Numbered from the stretch's first letter, positions 44,226-53,180 are shown. The stretch: DNA of 64,000 bases from Sphingosinicella sp041916975 (GCF_041916975.1 NZ_JAYRYK010000001.1:3038001-3102000); one strand, 5' to 3'. The notes: generated by a model not told the origin, from the letters alone. Numbers and translations: made by a program.

Positions 44226-45091
44226 TCGCCCCCGCGCAGTTCGAGCGCGCGGGCGTAGACCTGCTTGCGGGGGAGGTCGAGCGCGGCGCTCACCTCTGCG
44301 ACGGCGGATTTCAGAGGCTGCGTTGCCATCGCGGCAGCAAGCGCGGCGTCGAGCGTGTCGGCGTCTGCCGGCGGTGCCGGTTCCGGCGGACCGACGACGA
44401 TCACGATCTCGCCCTTGGGCGGAGCGTCCGCATAGCGTGCGGCAAGTGCGCCGAGCGTACCGGTCACGGTTTCCTCGAACGCCTTGGTGATTTCGCGCGC
44501 GACGGCGGCAGGACGATCGCCGAGGCCGTCTTTCAGTGCCTCCAGCGTCCGCGCGAGCCGATTGCCGGATTCGTAGAACACCAGCGTCGCATCGAGCCCC
44601 GCGAACTCCGCGATCGTGTCCGCTGAGGCTTTCGCTTTTGCTGGAAGGAAGCCCGCGAACAGGAAGCGGTCGGTCGGCAGTCCCGCGAGCGTCAGGGCGG
44701 CGATGGCGGCGCATGGCCCCGGAATCGTCGTCACGGCGATGCCTTCGGCACGCGCTTCCCGCACCAGCTTGAAGCCCGGATCGGAAATCAGCGGCGTTCC
44801 CGCATCGCTCACCAGCGCAACCGATTCATTTCGCATGCGTTCCAGCAGCCGTGCGCGCACGCGGCTGTCACTATGGTCGTGATAGGGCACCATCGGGCGG
44901 TCGCTGCCGATGCGGGCGAGCAGCTTTGCTGTCACGCGCGTATCTTCAGCGGCGATTAAGGCTGCGGACTTCAGCACGTCGGCTGCGCGCCACGTGATGT
45001 CGCCCAGGTTGCCGATGGGCGTCGCCACGATGTAAAGGCCGGGTTCGAGTTCGCCGGATCTAGATTCTGGGGGTAAGGGTGCCATGGACAT
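44222..45091 (-). CDS. rsmI: 16S rRNA (cytidine1402-2'-O)-methyltransferase
   Basis: Methylates C1402 in the decoding centre using S-adenosylmethionine. GLYIVATPIGNLGDITWRA, EDTRVTAKLL, SDAGTPLISDPGF and FYESGNRL are family motifs. 289 residues. Two in-frame ATGs (45091 and 45085) are possible; both collide with the divergent lipoprotein start at 45084, so the promoter must lie inside the neighbouring gene. Confidence 0.93.
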   Translation of the reverse strand: MSMAPLPPESRSGELEPGLYIVATPIGNLGDITWRAADVLKSAALIAAEDTRVTAKLLARIGSDRPMVPYHDHSDSRVRARLLERMRNESVALVSDAGTPLISDPGFKLVREARAEGIAVTTIPGPCAAIAALTLAGLPTDRFLFAGFLPAKAKASADTIAEFAGLDATLVFYESGNRLARTLEALKDGLGDRPAAVAREITKAFEETVTGTLGALAARYADAPPKGEIVIVVGPPEPAPPADADTLDAALAAAMATQPLKSAVAEVSAALDLPRKQVYARALELRGGE

Positions 45092-46382
45092 GTCGATTTA
45101 CAGCATGGAGGGCCGCGGGCGATTTTGGAATCGCTGTTTTTCAGGCCTGAAGCGGACACTGCTCCCGATGGCGGCGCTTGCCGCCGCAGCCTGCACGCAA
45201 ACGGTCCAGAAAGCGCCCGAGGTCGTCGAGGCTCCGCCCCCGCCGCCGGTCGTGGAGACGCCGAAGGAAATTCCGCAGAACCGCGTCGCGCTGCTGCTGC
45301 CGATGACGGGCGGCACCGCGCGCGTCGGCCAATCGCTGGCGAACGCCGCGAACATGGCGCTGCTCGATGTGAAGAGCACCAGCATCAAGCTCACCGTCTA
45401 TGATACCGCGCCCGGCGCGGCCGCCGCTGCGCGCCGTGCGGTCGCGGAGGGCAACAAGCTGTTCCTCGGGCCGCTGCTTGCGGCGGACGTCACCGCCGTG
45501 CGCGGTGTCGCGAAGGCGGCGGGCATCCCGATCATCTCGTATTCGAACGATGCCGATGTCGCCGGAAACGGCGTCTATATCCTCGGCTTCCAGCCCGATC
45601 AGTCGATCGATCGCGTCGTGCGCTATGCGCGCGCGCAGGGTGTTGAGCGCTTCGGCGCGCTCGTGCCGGCGGGCAACTATGGCCAGCGCGCCTCGGGCGC
45701 CATGCTGCGCGCGGTGCGCGAATCGGGCGGCAAGGTCACGGCGGTGGAAACCTACGAGCGCTCGCGCGCCAAGCTGCAGGCCGCCGTGCGCCGCCTTACT
45801 GACTATGAAGCGCGTGTCGCACGGGCGAGCCAGGGCGGCATCGTGCGCGCCGACGGCACGGTCGCGCCGGTGCAGGAGCGTCTGGGGCCGGTGTCCTTCC
45901 AGGCGCTGCTGATCGCGGACGGCAGCCAGATCGCCTCGGCGTTTCTCGGCCCGCTCACCCAGTATGGCGCCGGGCCGGGCAAGGTGCGCTACCTCGGGCC
46001 CGAGCTTTGGAACGCCGAGCCGGGCATCCGCAGCGTGCCGGGGTTGCACGGCGCCTGGTACGCGAGCGTGCCGGATGCGCGCTTCCAGCAGCTCGCCTCG
46101 CGTTACCGCGCGAAGTTCGGCGGCGCGCCGTCGCGGCTCGCCAGCCTCGGCTACGATTCGGTGCTGCTGGTGAATGCGATCGCGGATAGCTGGACCATCG
46201 GCTCCAGCTTCCCCGAAGCGCGCCTGCGCGATTCTGATGGGTTCGCGGGCGTCGACGGCATCTTCCGCTTCGGCGCGTCGGGCATTGCCGATCGCGGCCT
46301 CGAAGTGGGGCAGGTCGGCGCATCGGGCACCACGGTCGTCTCGCCCGCGCCGCGCACCTTCGCGAAGCGCCCGGGTGCCTGA
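45084..46382 (+). CDS. Penicillin-binding-protein activator (LpoA-like) lipoprotein
   Basis: 432 residues. A lipoprotein signal with basic N-region and lipobox (LAAAAC, cysteine at residue 37) is followed by a proline-rich linker (APPPPPVVETP) and a type-1 periplasmic-binding-protein domain (VALLLPMTGG, FLGPLLAADV, IPIISYSNDADVA, GALVPAGNYGQRA). This is the layout of LpoA, which stimulates PBP1A from the outer membrane. ATG 45084 has TAAGG upstream. It diverges from rsmI as lpoA does in many proteobacteria. Confidence 0.82.
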   Translation: MDMSIYSMEGRGRFWNRCFSGLKRTLLPMAALAAAACTQTVQKAPEVVEAPPPPPVVETPKEIPQNRVALLLPMTGGTARVGQSLANAANMALLDVKSTSIKLTVYDTAPGAAAAARRAVAEGNKLFLGPLLAADVTAVRGVAKAAGIPIISYSNDADVAGNGVYILGFQPDQSIDRVVRYARAQGVERFGALVPAGNYGQRASGAMLRAVRESGGKVTAVETYERSRAKLQAAVRRLTDYEARVARASQGGIVRADGTVAPVQERLGPVSFQALLIADGSQIASAFLGPLTQYGAGPGKVRYLGPELWNAEPGIRSVPGLHGAWYASVPDARFQQLASRYRAKFGGAPSRLASLGYDSVLLVNAIADSWTIGSSFPEARLRDSDGFAGVDGIFRFGASGIADRGLEVGQVGASGTTVVSPAPRTFAKRPGA

Positions 46383-46399
46383 TCTGGGCGCCTGATCAG
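46379..46399. terminator. Short hairpin between convergent genes
   Basis: CTGATC (46379-46384) pairs with GATCAG (46394-46399) around a nine-base loop, with both gene stop codons at or within the arms. Weak; no T-tract. Confidence 0.25.
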
Positions 46400-47523
46400 A
46401 CCATAAGCCGGGCGATCACCCCATTCAGCAGCGGCTGACCCGCTTCGGTCAGCCGCAAACGGCCATCGCCGAATTCGACGAGTCCCAGCCGCGTCGTTTC
46501 TTCAAGGCCGGAGGCGGTGACGACATCGCCGAGCCGCGTCCCCGTGCGTGCGGCGAACGCAGCCTCGTCGATGCCTTCCAGCAGCCGCAACCCCATCATC
46601 AGCGCCTCGTCGGCGCGCGTATTCGCTCCCAGCGGCGTTTCGCTGGCGACCGACCTTTTCAGCCACGCTTCGGGTAGCCGCGTGCGCAGCGTCGCCATGC
46701 CCCCGCGCCGCCCGTGCGCGCCCGGGCCGACGCCCACATAGTCGCCGTAGCGCCAATAGGTGAGGTTGTGGCGGCTTTCTGCACCCGGCCGCGCGTGGTT
46801 CGAAACCTCGTAGGCGGGAAGCCCCGCCGCTGCCGTCATCGCGCGCGTCATCTCGAACATGCCGAGCGAGGCGTCTTCCTCCGGCAGCGTCAGCCGCCCG
46901 AGCCGCGCCCGCGTTGCGAACGCGGTGCCGGGCTCGATCGTGAGTTGGTAGAGCGAGAGGTGTTCTGTCCCGAACGCCAGCGCGCGCGTGAGTTCGGCTT
47001 CCCATTCTTCCGGTGTCTGGCCTTCGCGCGCATAGATCAGGTCGAAGCTCACGCGCGGGAAATGCCTCTGCGCGATGTCGAGCGCGGCGAGCCCCTCGGT
47101 AAGGTCGTGCGCGCGGCCGAGCGCTTTCAGTGCCGTATCGTCGAGTGCCTGCAGCCCCAGCGACACGCGGTTCACGCCCGCTGCCGCGAAGCCCGAGAAG
47201 CGCTCCGCCTCGACACTCGAAGGGTTGGCTTCGAGGGTGATCTCAGCGTTTTCAAAGCCCCACAGCCGATCAGCGGCTTCGATGATCGCGCCGACGGTTT
47301 CGGGGGCCATCAGCGATGGCGTGCCCCCGCCGAAGAACAGGCTCGAAAGGCGTCGCCCCGGCGTCAGGCGCGCCTCGTATTCCATGTCCGCGATCAGCGC
47401 CTCGCGCCACGCCGCCTCGTCCACGCGCTCGCGCACATGGCTGTTGAAGTCGCAGTACGGGCATTTGGAGACGCAGAACGGCCAATGGACGTAAAGCGCC
47501 AGCGGCTGCGCTACTTCAGACAT
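46396..47523 (-). CDS. hemW: Radical SAM heme chaperone HemW
   Basis: 375 residues. The radical-SAM cluster motif CVSKCPYC is at residues 17-24, followed by FFGGGTPSL and LEANPSSVEAERF. HNLTYWRYGDYVGVGPGAHGR is characteristic of HemW, which delivers haem rather than oxidising coproporphyrinogen; HemN-specific N-terminal residues are absent. It overlaps rdgB by 13 bases. Confidence 0.92.
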   Translation of the reverse strand: MSEVAQPLALYVHWPFCVSKCPYCDFNSHVRERVDEAAWREALIADMEYEARLTPGRRLSSLFFGGGTPSLMAPETVGAIIEAADRLWGFENAEITLEANPSSVEAERFSGFAAAGVNRVSLGLQALDDTALKALGRAHDLTEGLAALDIAQRHFPRVSFDLIYAREGQTPEEWEAELTRALAFGTEHLSLYQLTIEPGTAFATRARLGRLTLPEEDASLGMFEMTRAMTAAAGLPAYEVSNHARPGAESRHNLTYWRYGDYVGVGPGAHGRRGGMATLRTRLPEAWLKRSVASETPLGANTRADEALMMGLRLLEGIDEAAFAARTGTRLGDVVTASGLEETTRLGLVEFGDGRLRLTEAGQPLLNGVIARLMV

Positions 47524-48107
47524 GCCTCAACCAGCTGCGCGAATGCGCGTGCGCGGTGGCTCATCGCGTGCTTCGCATCGGGCGCCATCTCGCCGAAGCT
47601 GATGGTGTGATCCTCGGGCACGAACATCGGATCATAGCCAAAGCCCTTGTCGCCGCGCGGCGGCCACACGAGCGCGCCGTGCACATGGCCTTCGAAGGTC
47701 TCGACGTGCCCGTCCGGCCACGCCAGCGACAACGCGCAGGTGAAGTGCGCATTGCGGTCGGTGGCATCGCCGAGCGCCTCGTGCACCTTCCGCATGGCGA
47801 GCGCGAAGTCCTTTTCCGGTCCCGCCCAGCGCGCCGAATAGATGCCGGGATCGCCGCCGAGCGCATGGACATTGAGCCCCGAATCGTCGGCAAGCGCCGG
47901 AAGCCCCGATCCGCGCGCGGCGGCGAGGGCTTTCAGTTCGGCATTGCCGCGAAACGTCGTCTCGGTTTCCTCCGGCTCCGGCAGACCCGCGTCCCCCGCC
48001 GACACCGGTTCGATACCGAACGGCGCCAGCAGATCGCGGATTTCCCGTACCTTGCCGGGATTGTGGCTCGCCACGATCAGCGTGCCGGGGAGGAGCTTCC
48101 GCGCCAT
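47511..48107 (-). CDS. rdgB: XTP/dITP diphosphatase
   Basis: House-cleaning pyrophosphatase removing non-canonical purine triphosphates. SHNPGKVREI is the substrate motif, ADDSGLNVHALGGDPGIYSARWAG the catalytic loop, and GFGYDPMFVPE follows. 198 residues. Located between rph and hemW, a conserved order. Confidence 0.95.
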   Translation of the reverse strand: MARKLLPGTLIVASHNPGKVREIRDLLAPFGIEPVSAGDAGLPEPEETETTFRGNAELKALAAARGSGLPALADDSGLNVHALGGDPGIYSARWAGPEKDFALAMRKVHEALGDATDRNAHFTCALSLAWPDGHVETFEGHVHGALVWPPRGDKGFGYDPMFVPEDHTISFGEMAPDAKHAMSHRARAFAQLVEACLK

Positions 48108-48110
48108 CGC

Positions 48111-48827
48111 CTAGCGTCCGGTCGCCTTCGCCTGCGCCGCGTAGATCTTGCCGCAGCCGATGCGCGCGAGGCGCAGCATACGGAGCAGCGTCTCCTCGTC
48201 GAACGGGTCGCGCTCGGCGGTGCCCTGCACCTCCACGATGCCGCCCTTGTCGGTCATCACGAAATTCGCGTCGGTCTCGGCGGCCGAATCCTCGGGGTAA
48301 TCGAGGTCGAGCACCGCCGTGCCTTCGTAAACGCCGCAGCTGATCGCCGCGACCTGCGCGCGGATCGGGTCCGCCGTCAGCAGGCCATCCGCCATCAATT
48401 TGTCGATCGCGATGCGCAGCGCCACCCATGCGCCGGAGATCGCCGCGGTGCGCGTCCCGCCGTCGGCCTGCAGCACGTCGCAGTCGATGGTGATCTGGCG
48501 TTCGCCGAGCGCCTTCAGGTCCACGATGGTGCGCAGCGAGCGGCCGATCAGGCGCTGGATTTCCTGCGTGCGGCCGGATTGCTTGCCCTTCGCGGCCTCG
48601 CGTGAGCCGCGCGTGTGCGTGGCGCGGGGGAGCATCCCGTATTCCGCGGTCACCCAACCTTCGCCCTTGCCGCGCAGGAACGGCGGTACGCGCTCTTCAA
48701 GGCTCGCCGTCACCAGCACATGCGTGTCGCCGAACTTCACGAGGCAAGAGCCCTCGGCATGGCGCGAAAAGCCGGGGATCATCTCGATGGTGCGCATCTC
48801 GTCGGGCGCGCGGCCGGAGGGTCGCAT
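48111..48827 (-). CDS. rph: Ribonuclease PH
   Basis: Phosphorolytic 3' exonuclease trimming tRNA ends. MRPSGRAPDEMR, GWVTAEYGMLPRATHTR with the RNA-binding residues, and QADGGTRTAAI (phosphate-binding) are present. 238 residues, full length. Head of the rph-rdgB-hemW operon, divergent from hrcA with 108 bases between. Confidence 0.96.
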   Translation of the reverse strand: MRPSGRAPDEMRTIEMIPGFSRHAEGSCLVKFGDTHVLVTASLEERVPPFLRGKGEGWVTAEYGMLPRATHTRGSREAAKGKQSGRTQEIQRLIGRSLRTIVDLKALGERQITIDCDVLQADGGTRTAAISGAWVALRIAIDKLMADGLLTADPIRAQVAAISCGVYEGTAVLDLDYPEDSAAETDANFVMTDKGGIVEVQGTAERDPFDEETLLRMLRLARIGCGKIYAAQAKATGR

Positions 48828-48897
48828 GAAAACTCCTGTACGGGGGAATGATATCTGCCGCGCCGTGTACCGGCTCGCGCCACCGGGGTCCAGATCA

Positions 48898-48925
48898 CTT
48901 GAGAGGGGCGGGGCTCCACCCTACA
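48898..48925 (+). promoter_or_regulatory. Sigma-32-type heat-shock promoter of hrcA-grpE
   Basis: CTTGAG at 48898-48903, 16-base spacer, CCTACA at 48920-48925, continuing TTGCCCC. This fits the alphaproteobacterial RpoH consensus CTTGAA-N16/17-CYTATNT and closely parallels the element ahead of dnaK. Transcription would begin only a few bases before the hrcA ATG. Confidence 0.65.
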
Positions 48926-48935
48926 TTGCCCCCCG

Positions 48936-49988
48936 ATGACGAGCGGCCCAACCATATCAGAGCTTTCCGATCGCGCGCGCGCCGTGTTCCGACAGGTGGT
49001 CGAGGAATATATCGCCTCAGGCACGCCGGTCGGTTCGAAGACGCTCGCGGCGCGCGCCGACAGTCTCGGTCTCTCGTCCGCGTCGATCCGCAGCGTGCTC
49101 CATGATCTGGAGCGCGTCGGCCTGCTCGGCAGCCCGCACACCTCGGCGGGCCGCGTGCCCACTGATTTCGGCCTGCGCCTCTTCGTCGACGGCATGATGC
49201 AGGCGAGCGAGGCGGGCGCGGAGGAACGCGCCGCCATCGAAGCGGGCCTCAGCGCGCCCGACCGCGCCGTGGAGGATGTGCTGTCGCGCGCGACCGCCGT
49301 GCTTTCTGGCCTCTCGTCCTGCGCCGCCGTGGTCATGGTGCCGCGCACCGAGCGTGTGCTCCGGCAGGCGAGTTTCACGGCGCTGTCGCCGACGCGCATT
49401 CTCGCGATCCTCGTCGCCGATGATGGCACGGTCGAAAACCGCATCGTCGAACTCGAATATCCCGTGTCCCCCGCGGCGCTCATCGAGGCGGGGAACTATC
49501 TCACCGCGCGCCTCGCCGGCTCCACGCTTGCCGATGCAGCGGCACTGCTCAAGCTGGAGATCGAGACCGAACGCGCGCTTATCGATGCGGCGACGCGCGA
49601 CCTTATCGCGCGCGGCATCGCGAGCTGGTCGGCGGACGATGCCGACCGCGCCGTGCTCATCGTGCGCGGCCAGTCGCACCTCCTCGACGATGCGGCGGAG
49701 GCGGACCTGCAGCGCGTGCGCTCGCTCCTCGCCGATCTCGACGACAAGGTCGAAATGCTGCGCGTGCTCGATGACGCACGCGAGGCGCGGGCGATGAAAA
49801 TCTTCATCGGCTCCGAAAACAAGCTCTTCTCGCTCTCCGGTTCATCGGTTATCGCCGCGCCATACAGCGGCGCCGAAGGCCGTATCGTCGGCGTCGTGGG
49901 CGTCATCGGCCCCACGCGCCTCAACTATGCACGCATCGTGCCCATGGTGGATTACACCGCCCGAACACTCAGCAGGTTGATAGGATGA
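48936..49988 (+). CDS. hrcA: Heat-inducible transcription repressor HrcA
   Basis: 350 residues. A winged-helix N-terminus (SDRARAVFRQVVEEYIASGTPVGSKTLA, SSASIRSVLHDLERVGLL, SPHTSAGRVPTDFG) and a GAF-like C-terminal domain ending VGVIGPTRLNYARIVPMV. It represses groESL-type operons through CIRCE; none is visible in this window. The start lacks a ribosome-binding site. Its 3' end overlaps grpE. Confidence 0.95.
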   Translation: MTSGPTISELSDRARAVFRQVVEEYIASGTPVGSKTLAARADSLGLSSASIRSVLHDLERVGLLGSPHTSAGRVPTDFGLRLFVDGMMQASEAGAEERAAIEAGLSAPDRAVEDVLSRATAVLSGLSSCAAVVMVPRTERVLRQASFTALSPTRILAILVADDGTVENRIVELEYPVSPAALIEAGNYLTARLAGSTLADAAALLKLEIETERALIDAATRDLIARGIASWSADDADRAVLIVRGQSHLLDDAAEADLQRVRSLLADLDDKVEMLRVLDDAREARAMKIFIGSENKLFSLSGSSVIAAPYSGAEGRIVGVVGVIGPTRLNYARIVPMVDYTARTLSRLIG

Positions 49989-50515
49989 TTGACGAAAACG
50001 AAAAGCTGACCCCCGAAGAGATCGCCGCCGCCGAACAGCCGGAGGAAGCGCCGCAGGCCGATCCGCTCGCCGAGAAGGACGCCGAGATCGCCGATCTCAA
50101 GGACCGCCTGCTCCGCGCCGTCGCGGAATCCGAAAACGTCCGCCGCCGCCTTGAACGCGAGAAGGCGGACGCGGTCGCCTACGCCGTCACCGGTTTCGCG
50201 CGCGATCTGCTCGGCGTCGCCGATAACCTCCGCCGCGCGCTCGATGCTGCCGCGAAGGACGATGTTGTGGCCAGCCCGCTGCTCTCGGGCGTGGAAATTA
50301 CCGAGAAGGAACTGCTGAAAGCCTTCGAGAAGCACGGTATCGCACGCGTCGAAAGCGTCGGCCAGAAGCTCGATCCGAACCGGCACCAGGCGATGCTCGA
50401 AGTCGTACAGGAGGGCGCAGAGCCCGGCACGATCGTTGCCGAACTGCAGACCGGCTATGTCCTCAAGGACCGCCTGCTGCGCCCCGCGATGGTCACTGTG
50501 GCGAAGGAAGCTTGA
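49985..50515 (+). CDS. grpE: Nucleotide exchange factor GrpE
   Basis: 176 residues. An acidic Glu/Ala-rich N-terminus, a long helix (LKDRLLRAVAESENVRRRLEREK) and a beta-wing domain containing VGQKLDPNRHQAMLEV and VLKDRLLRPAMV. It releases ADP from DnaK. The ATG overlaps the hrcA stop. Confidence 0.96.
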   Translation: MIDENEKLTPEEIAAAEQPEEAPQADPLAEKDAEIADLKDRLLRAVAESENVRRRLEREKADAVAYAVTGFARDLLGVADNLRRALDAAAKDDVVASPLLSGVEITEKELLKAFEKHGIARVESVGQKLDPNRHQAMLEVVQEGAEPGTIVAELQTGYVLKDRLLRPAMVTVAKEA

Positions 50516-50898
50516 TGGCTGATCCCGATCCCATCTGCGGCGTGTGGCAGCTCGACCAGTGGGTCGAGTTTCGCGACGGCGATCCCTACATCCTCGATGC
50601 GAGTGGGCGCATCTTCTACCATCCCGAAGGTCATGTGAGCGCGATCCTCACGCGGCAGACGGACGGCGCCGATCCGCTCGTCATCGCCTATGCCGGCCGC
50701 TGGCGCCGCGAGGGCGACGACGTCCATCACGCCGTCGAGCACGCCACCGTCCAGCGCTGGGTCGGCACGACGCTCACGCGCCGCGTCGTCGAATTCGATC
50801 CCACAGGCGATGGCCGCCTGCTGCTCCGCACACCCCCCGAAACCAGCCGCTCGGGCGCCGAGTTCTTTCACGATCTGATCTGGGTGCGGGCGGTCTAG
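50515..50898 (+). CDS. Lipocalin-like domain protein
   Basis: 127 residues, no signal peptide. CGVWQLDQWVEF..., a central IFYHPEGHVSAILTR and AYAGRWRREGDDVHHAVEHATVQRW match the pattern of bacterial lipocalin-like (lipocalin_5) proteins of unknown ligand. The ATG shares a base with the grpE stop (TGATG), so it is probably heat-shock cotranscribed. Confidence 0.7.
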   Translation: MADPDPICGVWQLDQWVEFRDGDPYILDASGRIFYHPEGHVSAILTRQTDGADPLVIAYAGRWRREGDDVHHAVEHATVQRWVGTTLTRRVVEFDPTGDGRLLLRTPPETSRSGAEFFHDLIWVRAV

Positions 50899-50925
50899 CC
50901 GCAGAGCATCGCGCTGGAAAACGGC

Positions 50926-50948
50926 GGGGTGGACACGAAGCCCACCCC
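50926..50948 (-). terminator. Terminator hairpin after the OmpA-like gene
   Basis: GGGGTGG and CCACCCC pair exactly around nine bases. Read on the minus strand the stem is followed by CGCCGTTTTCC, a short T-tract. It may serve both convergent genes. Confidence 0.45.
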
Positions 50949-50956
50949 AAAGCGCC

Positions 50957-51835
50957 TCAGATCCCGTCGAGACCCTTACTGACCAGAATATTCACCGCAA
51001 CGCGGCGGTTCTGTGCCTTGCCTTCAACCGAGTCGTTACTTGCCGCCGGGTCGGCTTCCGCCATTCCGGTGGGCGTCAGCATACGATACGGCTTCCAGCC
51101 GCAGGCCTGCTGCAGGAAATTGACCACCCGCGCGGCGCGCTTCTCGCTCAGGACCTGATTATAGTCTTCGCTTCCCGTGGAATCGGTGTAGCCGACGACC
51201 AGCAGCAGCGCGTTGTCCATCGCTTCAGCTTCGCTCGCGGCCGCGCAGAGATCGGTTTTCGCCTGGTCCGACAGCACGGCCTTGCCGGTGTCGAAGTTCA
51301 CGCTCATCGTGTTTTTCACATTATACTGATCGATATCCGCCACGCGGCCCCGAAGCGCCTCCGTCGCCGCGGACTGCTCCGCAAAGCGCTGGTCGGTCGC
51401 ATTGTGGATCATCGACGCGGTCTTCAAATCCTTGTTCTTGAGCGCGATCTGGCTTGCCACCAGCCCTTGCCCCCACTGCACCGTCTTGATGGTGACGGGC
51501 AGGCCGTTCAGCAGCGCGTCCGAGGCGAGTTTCTTGCTGCTCGCTCCCAGGAATCCGCCGCTCGATTTCACCTTGGTCGCCTCGCTGATGAAAATCGTCT
51601 GCTTCGCGCCGCCGGGGACCGTGATCAGCATCTTCTGATCCTTGCGTGCCGCGATGAAGCCTTCGACATCGGGCCCTGCGGGCATCCCCGAAAGATCGGC
51701 CGGCGGATAGGCGTTCACGTCTATGGACGGGTCGGCCCCGCTCATATCCTGCGGCTGCGCGTGCAGGCTCGCCGGGACCATGGCCGAAACGGCCAGCAGC
51801 AAGAACAGTCTTGGACTTTTCGAAATGACACTCAT
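50957..51835 (-). CDS. OmpA-family outer-membrane/periplasmic protein
   Basis: 292 residues. A Sec signal (ending ASLHAQ, residue 27) is followed by a central unknown region and a C-terminal OmpA-like peptidoglycan-binding domain (MSVNFDTGKAVLSDQAKTDL, VVGYTDSTGSEDYNQVLSEKRA, QNRRVAVNI). No N-terminal beta barrel is evident. A strong AAGGAGGA site precedes the ATG. Confidence 0.85.
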   Translation of the reverse strand: MSVISKSPRLFLLLAVSAMVPASLHAQPQDMSGADPSIDVNAYPPADLSGMPAGPDVEGFIAARKDQKMLITVPGGAKQTIFISEATKVKSSGGFLGASSKKLASDALLNGLPVTIKTVQWGQGLVASQIALKNKDLKTASMIHNATDQRFAEQSAATEALRGRVADIDQYNVKNTMSVNFDTGKAVLSDQAKTDLCAAASEAEAMDNALLLVVGYTDSTGSEDYNQVLSEKRAARVVNFLQQACGWKPYRMLTPTGMAEADPAASNDSVEGKAQNRRVAVNILVSKGLDGI

Positions 51836-52080
51836 CGCGTTCCTCCTTCAAACTCGACCCATCGACCGCGCGTTGGCGCGCGTGTCGTTCGACCCGCATG
51901 ATCCGCGACGCCATATCCGCCTGCCGAATTCCCCTCGTCGGCATCGAACCCTGACATCCCGGATGCATTGCATGTTCGGGCGCATCCTTCGGGCACAACA
52001 TTGTGGTTAACGCCAGTATTACGGAGACGTTTCGAGAGTCTGTTGCGGCGAGCCGATGTTATGGGCGCATGAGGCCGGCT
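51836..52080 (-). promoter_or_regulatory. Upstream region of the OmpA-like gene
   Basis: 245 bases without a gene. It contains CGCGCG-TTGG-CGCGCG (51867-51882), a GC hairpin in the likely leader that could stabilise the mRNA as for other porin-type transcripts. A dyad CACAA-CA-TTGTG (51994-52005) resembles a transcription-factor operator. A definite promoter could not be fixed. Confidence 0.35.
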
Positions 52081-52527
52081 CTAAGCGATCCCTCTCGCGC
52101 CGCTCTCCGCCCGGAACGGCAACAGCGCGTCGTATGTGGCGAGTGGCGGAGTCCCCGGTACGTCGCCGCCCATGCGCTTCACATAGGCATCGCGCACGAT
52201 TTCGGCCTGCTGTTCGAGGCCGTAGGCCGAAAAGCCCAACCCCGCTTTCAGAGGCAGATAGTCGTAGCGCGCCAGCGGCCCCCGCTTCAGGATCAGGTTC
52301 ACGCCCTGCTGGTGCTGCCACACATGGGTCAGTTCGTGGACGATGAGACCCTGCAGAAACAGCGAGGCGCGGCTGAAATCCTCGCGCCATGATGCGTTGT
52401 TGGGGTGGAACCAGATGTGCCCATCGGGCGCCATCACCACCCATGCCGGTTGCAGCCACCACCATTTCGCCCACCGGATGGTGACGCGCGCGAGATCGAT
52501 CGCGTCGCCGAAGGCCCGGCGCGCCAT
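52081..52527 (-). CDS. Small HExxH zincin-like protein (Vgr-related in sphingomonads)
   Basis: 148 residues from the first ATG. VVMAPDGHIWFHPN precedes GLIVHELTHVWQHQQG, an HExxH motif with an additional histidine. The conserved-looking N-terminal stretch RPLTDGEQA lies immediately upstream of the ATG in frame, so the true start is probably an ATT (52557), ATC or CTG codon that overlaps the end of the upstream gene. Activity and substrate are unknown; homologues are often annotated vaguely as Vgr-related. Confidence 0.65.
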   Translation of the reverse strand: MARRAFGDAIDLARVTIRWAKWWWLQPAWVVMAPDGHIWFHPNNASWREDFSRASLFLQGLIVHELTHVWQHQQGVNLILKRGPLARYDYLPLKAGLGFSAYGLEQQAEIVRDAYVKRMGGDVPGTPPLATYDALLPFRAESGARGIA

Positions 52528-52552
52528 CGCCTGCTCGCCGTCCGTCAGCGGT

Positions 52553-53050
52553 CTAATGATGGGCGTGCTCTCCGGCCTTCATGTCGGGCGCCGTTGCGCT
52601 CATCGCGTGCGCGGAAACGACGACGCGGCCGGCCTTTTCGAACACGAAGGTCAACGGTACGCGCGAATCGGGCTTGGTTGCGGGCAGGCTGAACACCATC
52701 ACATGCATTCCGCCCGGCTTCATCTCGATCTTCTGTCCGGCATTCACCGGCAGGCCAACGAGCGGGACCATGCGCATCACGCCGTTCTCGGCTTTCGTCG
52801 CGTGCAGCTCGAAGCGCGCGGGCTTGGGGCCTTCCACGGCGATCAGCCGGTCCGCCATCGCACCGCCCGCGATCGTCGCATACAGCGCGGCCGGACGGCC
52901 CGCGACGACAGGCAGGCGAATCCAGGCATTGCTCACGGCCGGAGGGACGGGGGGTGCAGCAAGCGCGCGTCCGCCGACTGCCGCTGCCACGAGCAGCAAA
53001 AGCGCGGTCACACACGCCGCAATTCCAAGGTTTCTGTCGATACGCGCCAC
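52553..53050 (-). CDS. Periplasmic copper chaperone PCu(A)C
   Basis: 165 residues. A membrane/signal segment (ACVTALLLLVAAAVGG) is followed by the PCu(A)C domain with the copper ligands HATKAENGVMRM and PGGMHVMVF, the H(M)x10Mx21HxM pattern. Such proteins deliver Cu(I) to cytochrome oxidase. GTG 53050 is chosen because AAAGGA lies nine bases upstream; an ATG at 53095 would add a charged segment. The C-terminus is His-rich (EHAHH). Confidence 0.85.
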   Translation of the reverse strand: MARIDRNLGIAACVTALLLLVAAAVGGRALAAPPVPPAVSNAWIRLPVVAGRPAALYATIAGGAMADRLIAVEGPKPARFELHATKAENGVMRMVPLVGLPVNAGQKIEMKPGGMHVMVFSLPATKPDSRVPLTFVFEKAGRVVVSAHAMSATAPDMKAGEHAHH

Positions 53051-53180
53051 GATCTTGTATCCTTTGCCAGAGACATCCACGCTCCGCACGAACACTTCAT
53101 GCCACAGCTCGGGGCGTTTGCACCATGCGGCAGCACGTCCTCATCGCAGGCGCAAATCGCATCGGGGGTGTGCACACGCT

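Noticed and set aside
48828..48935. CIRCE operator for HrcA
   Set aside because: No TTAGCACTC-N9-GAGTGCTAA or close variant occurs here or before dnaK; the sigma-32-type promoters explain regulation better.
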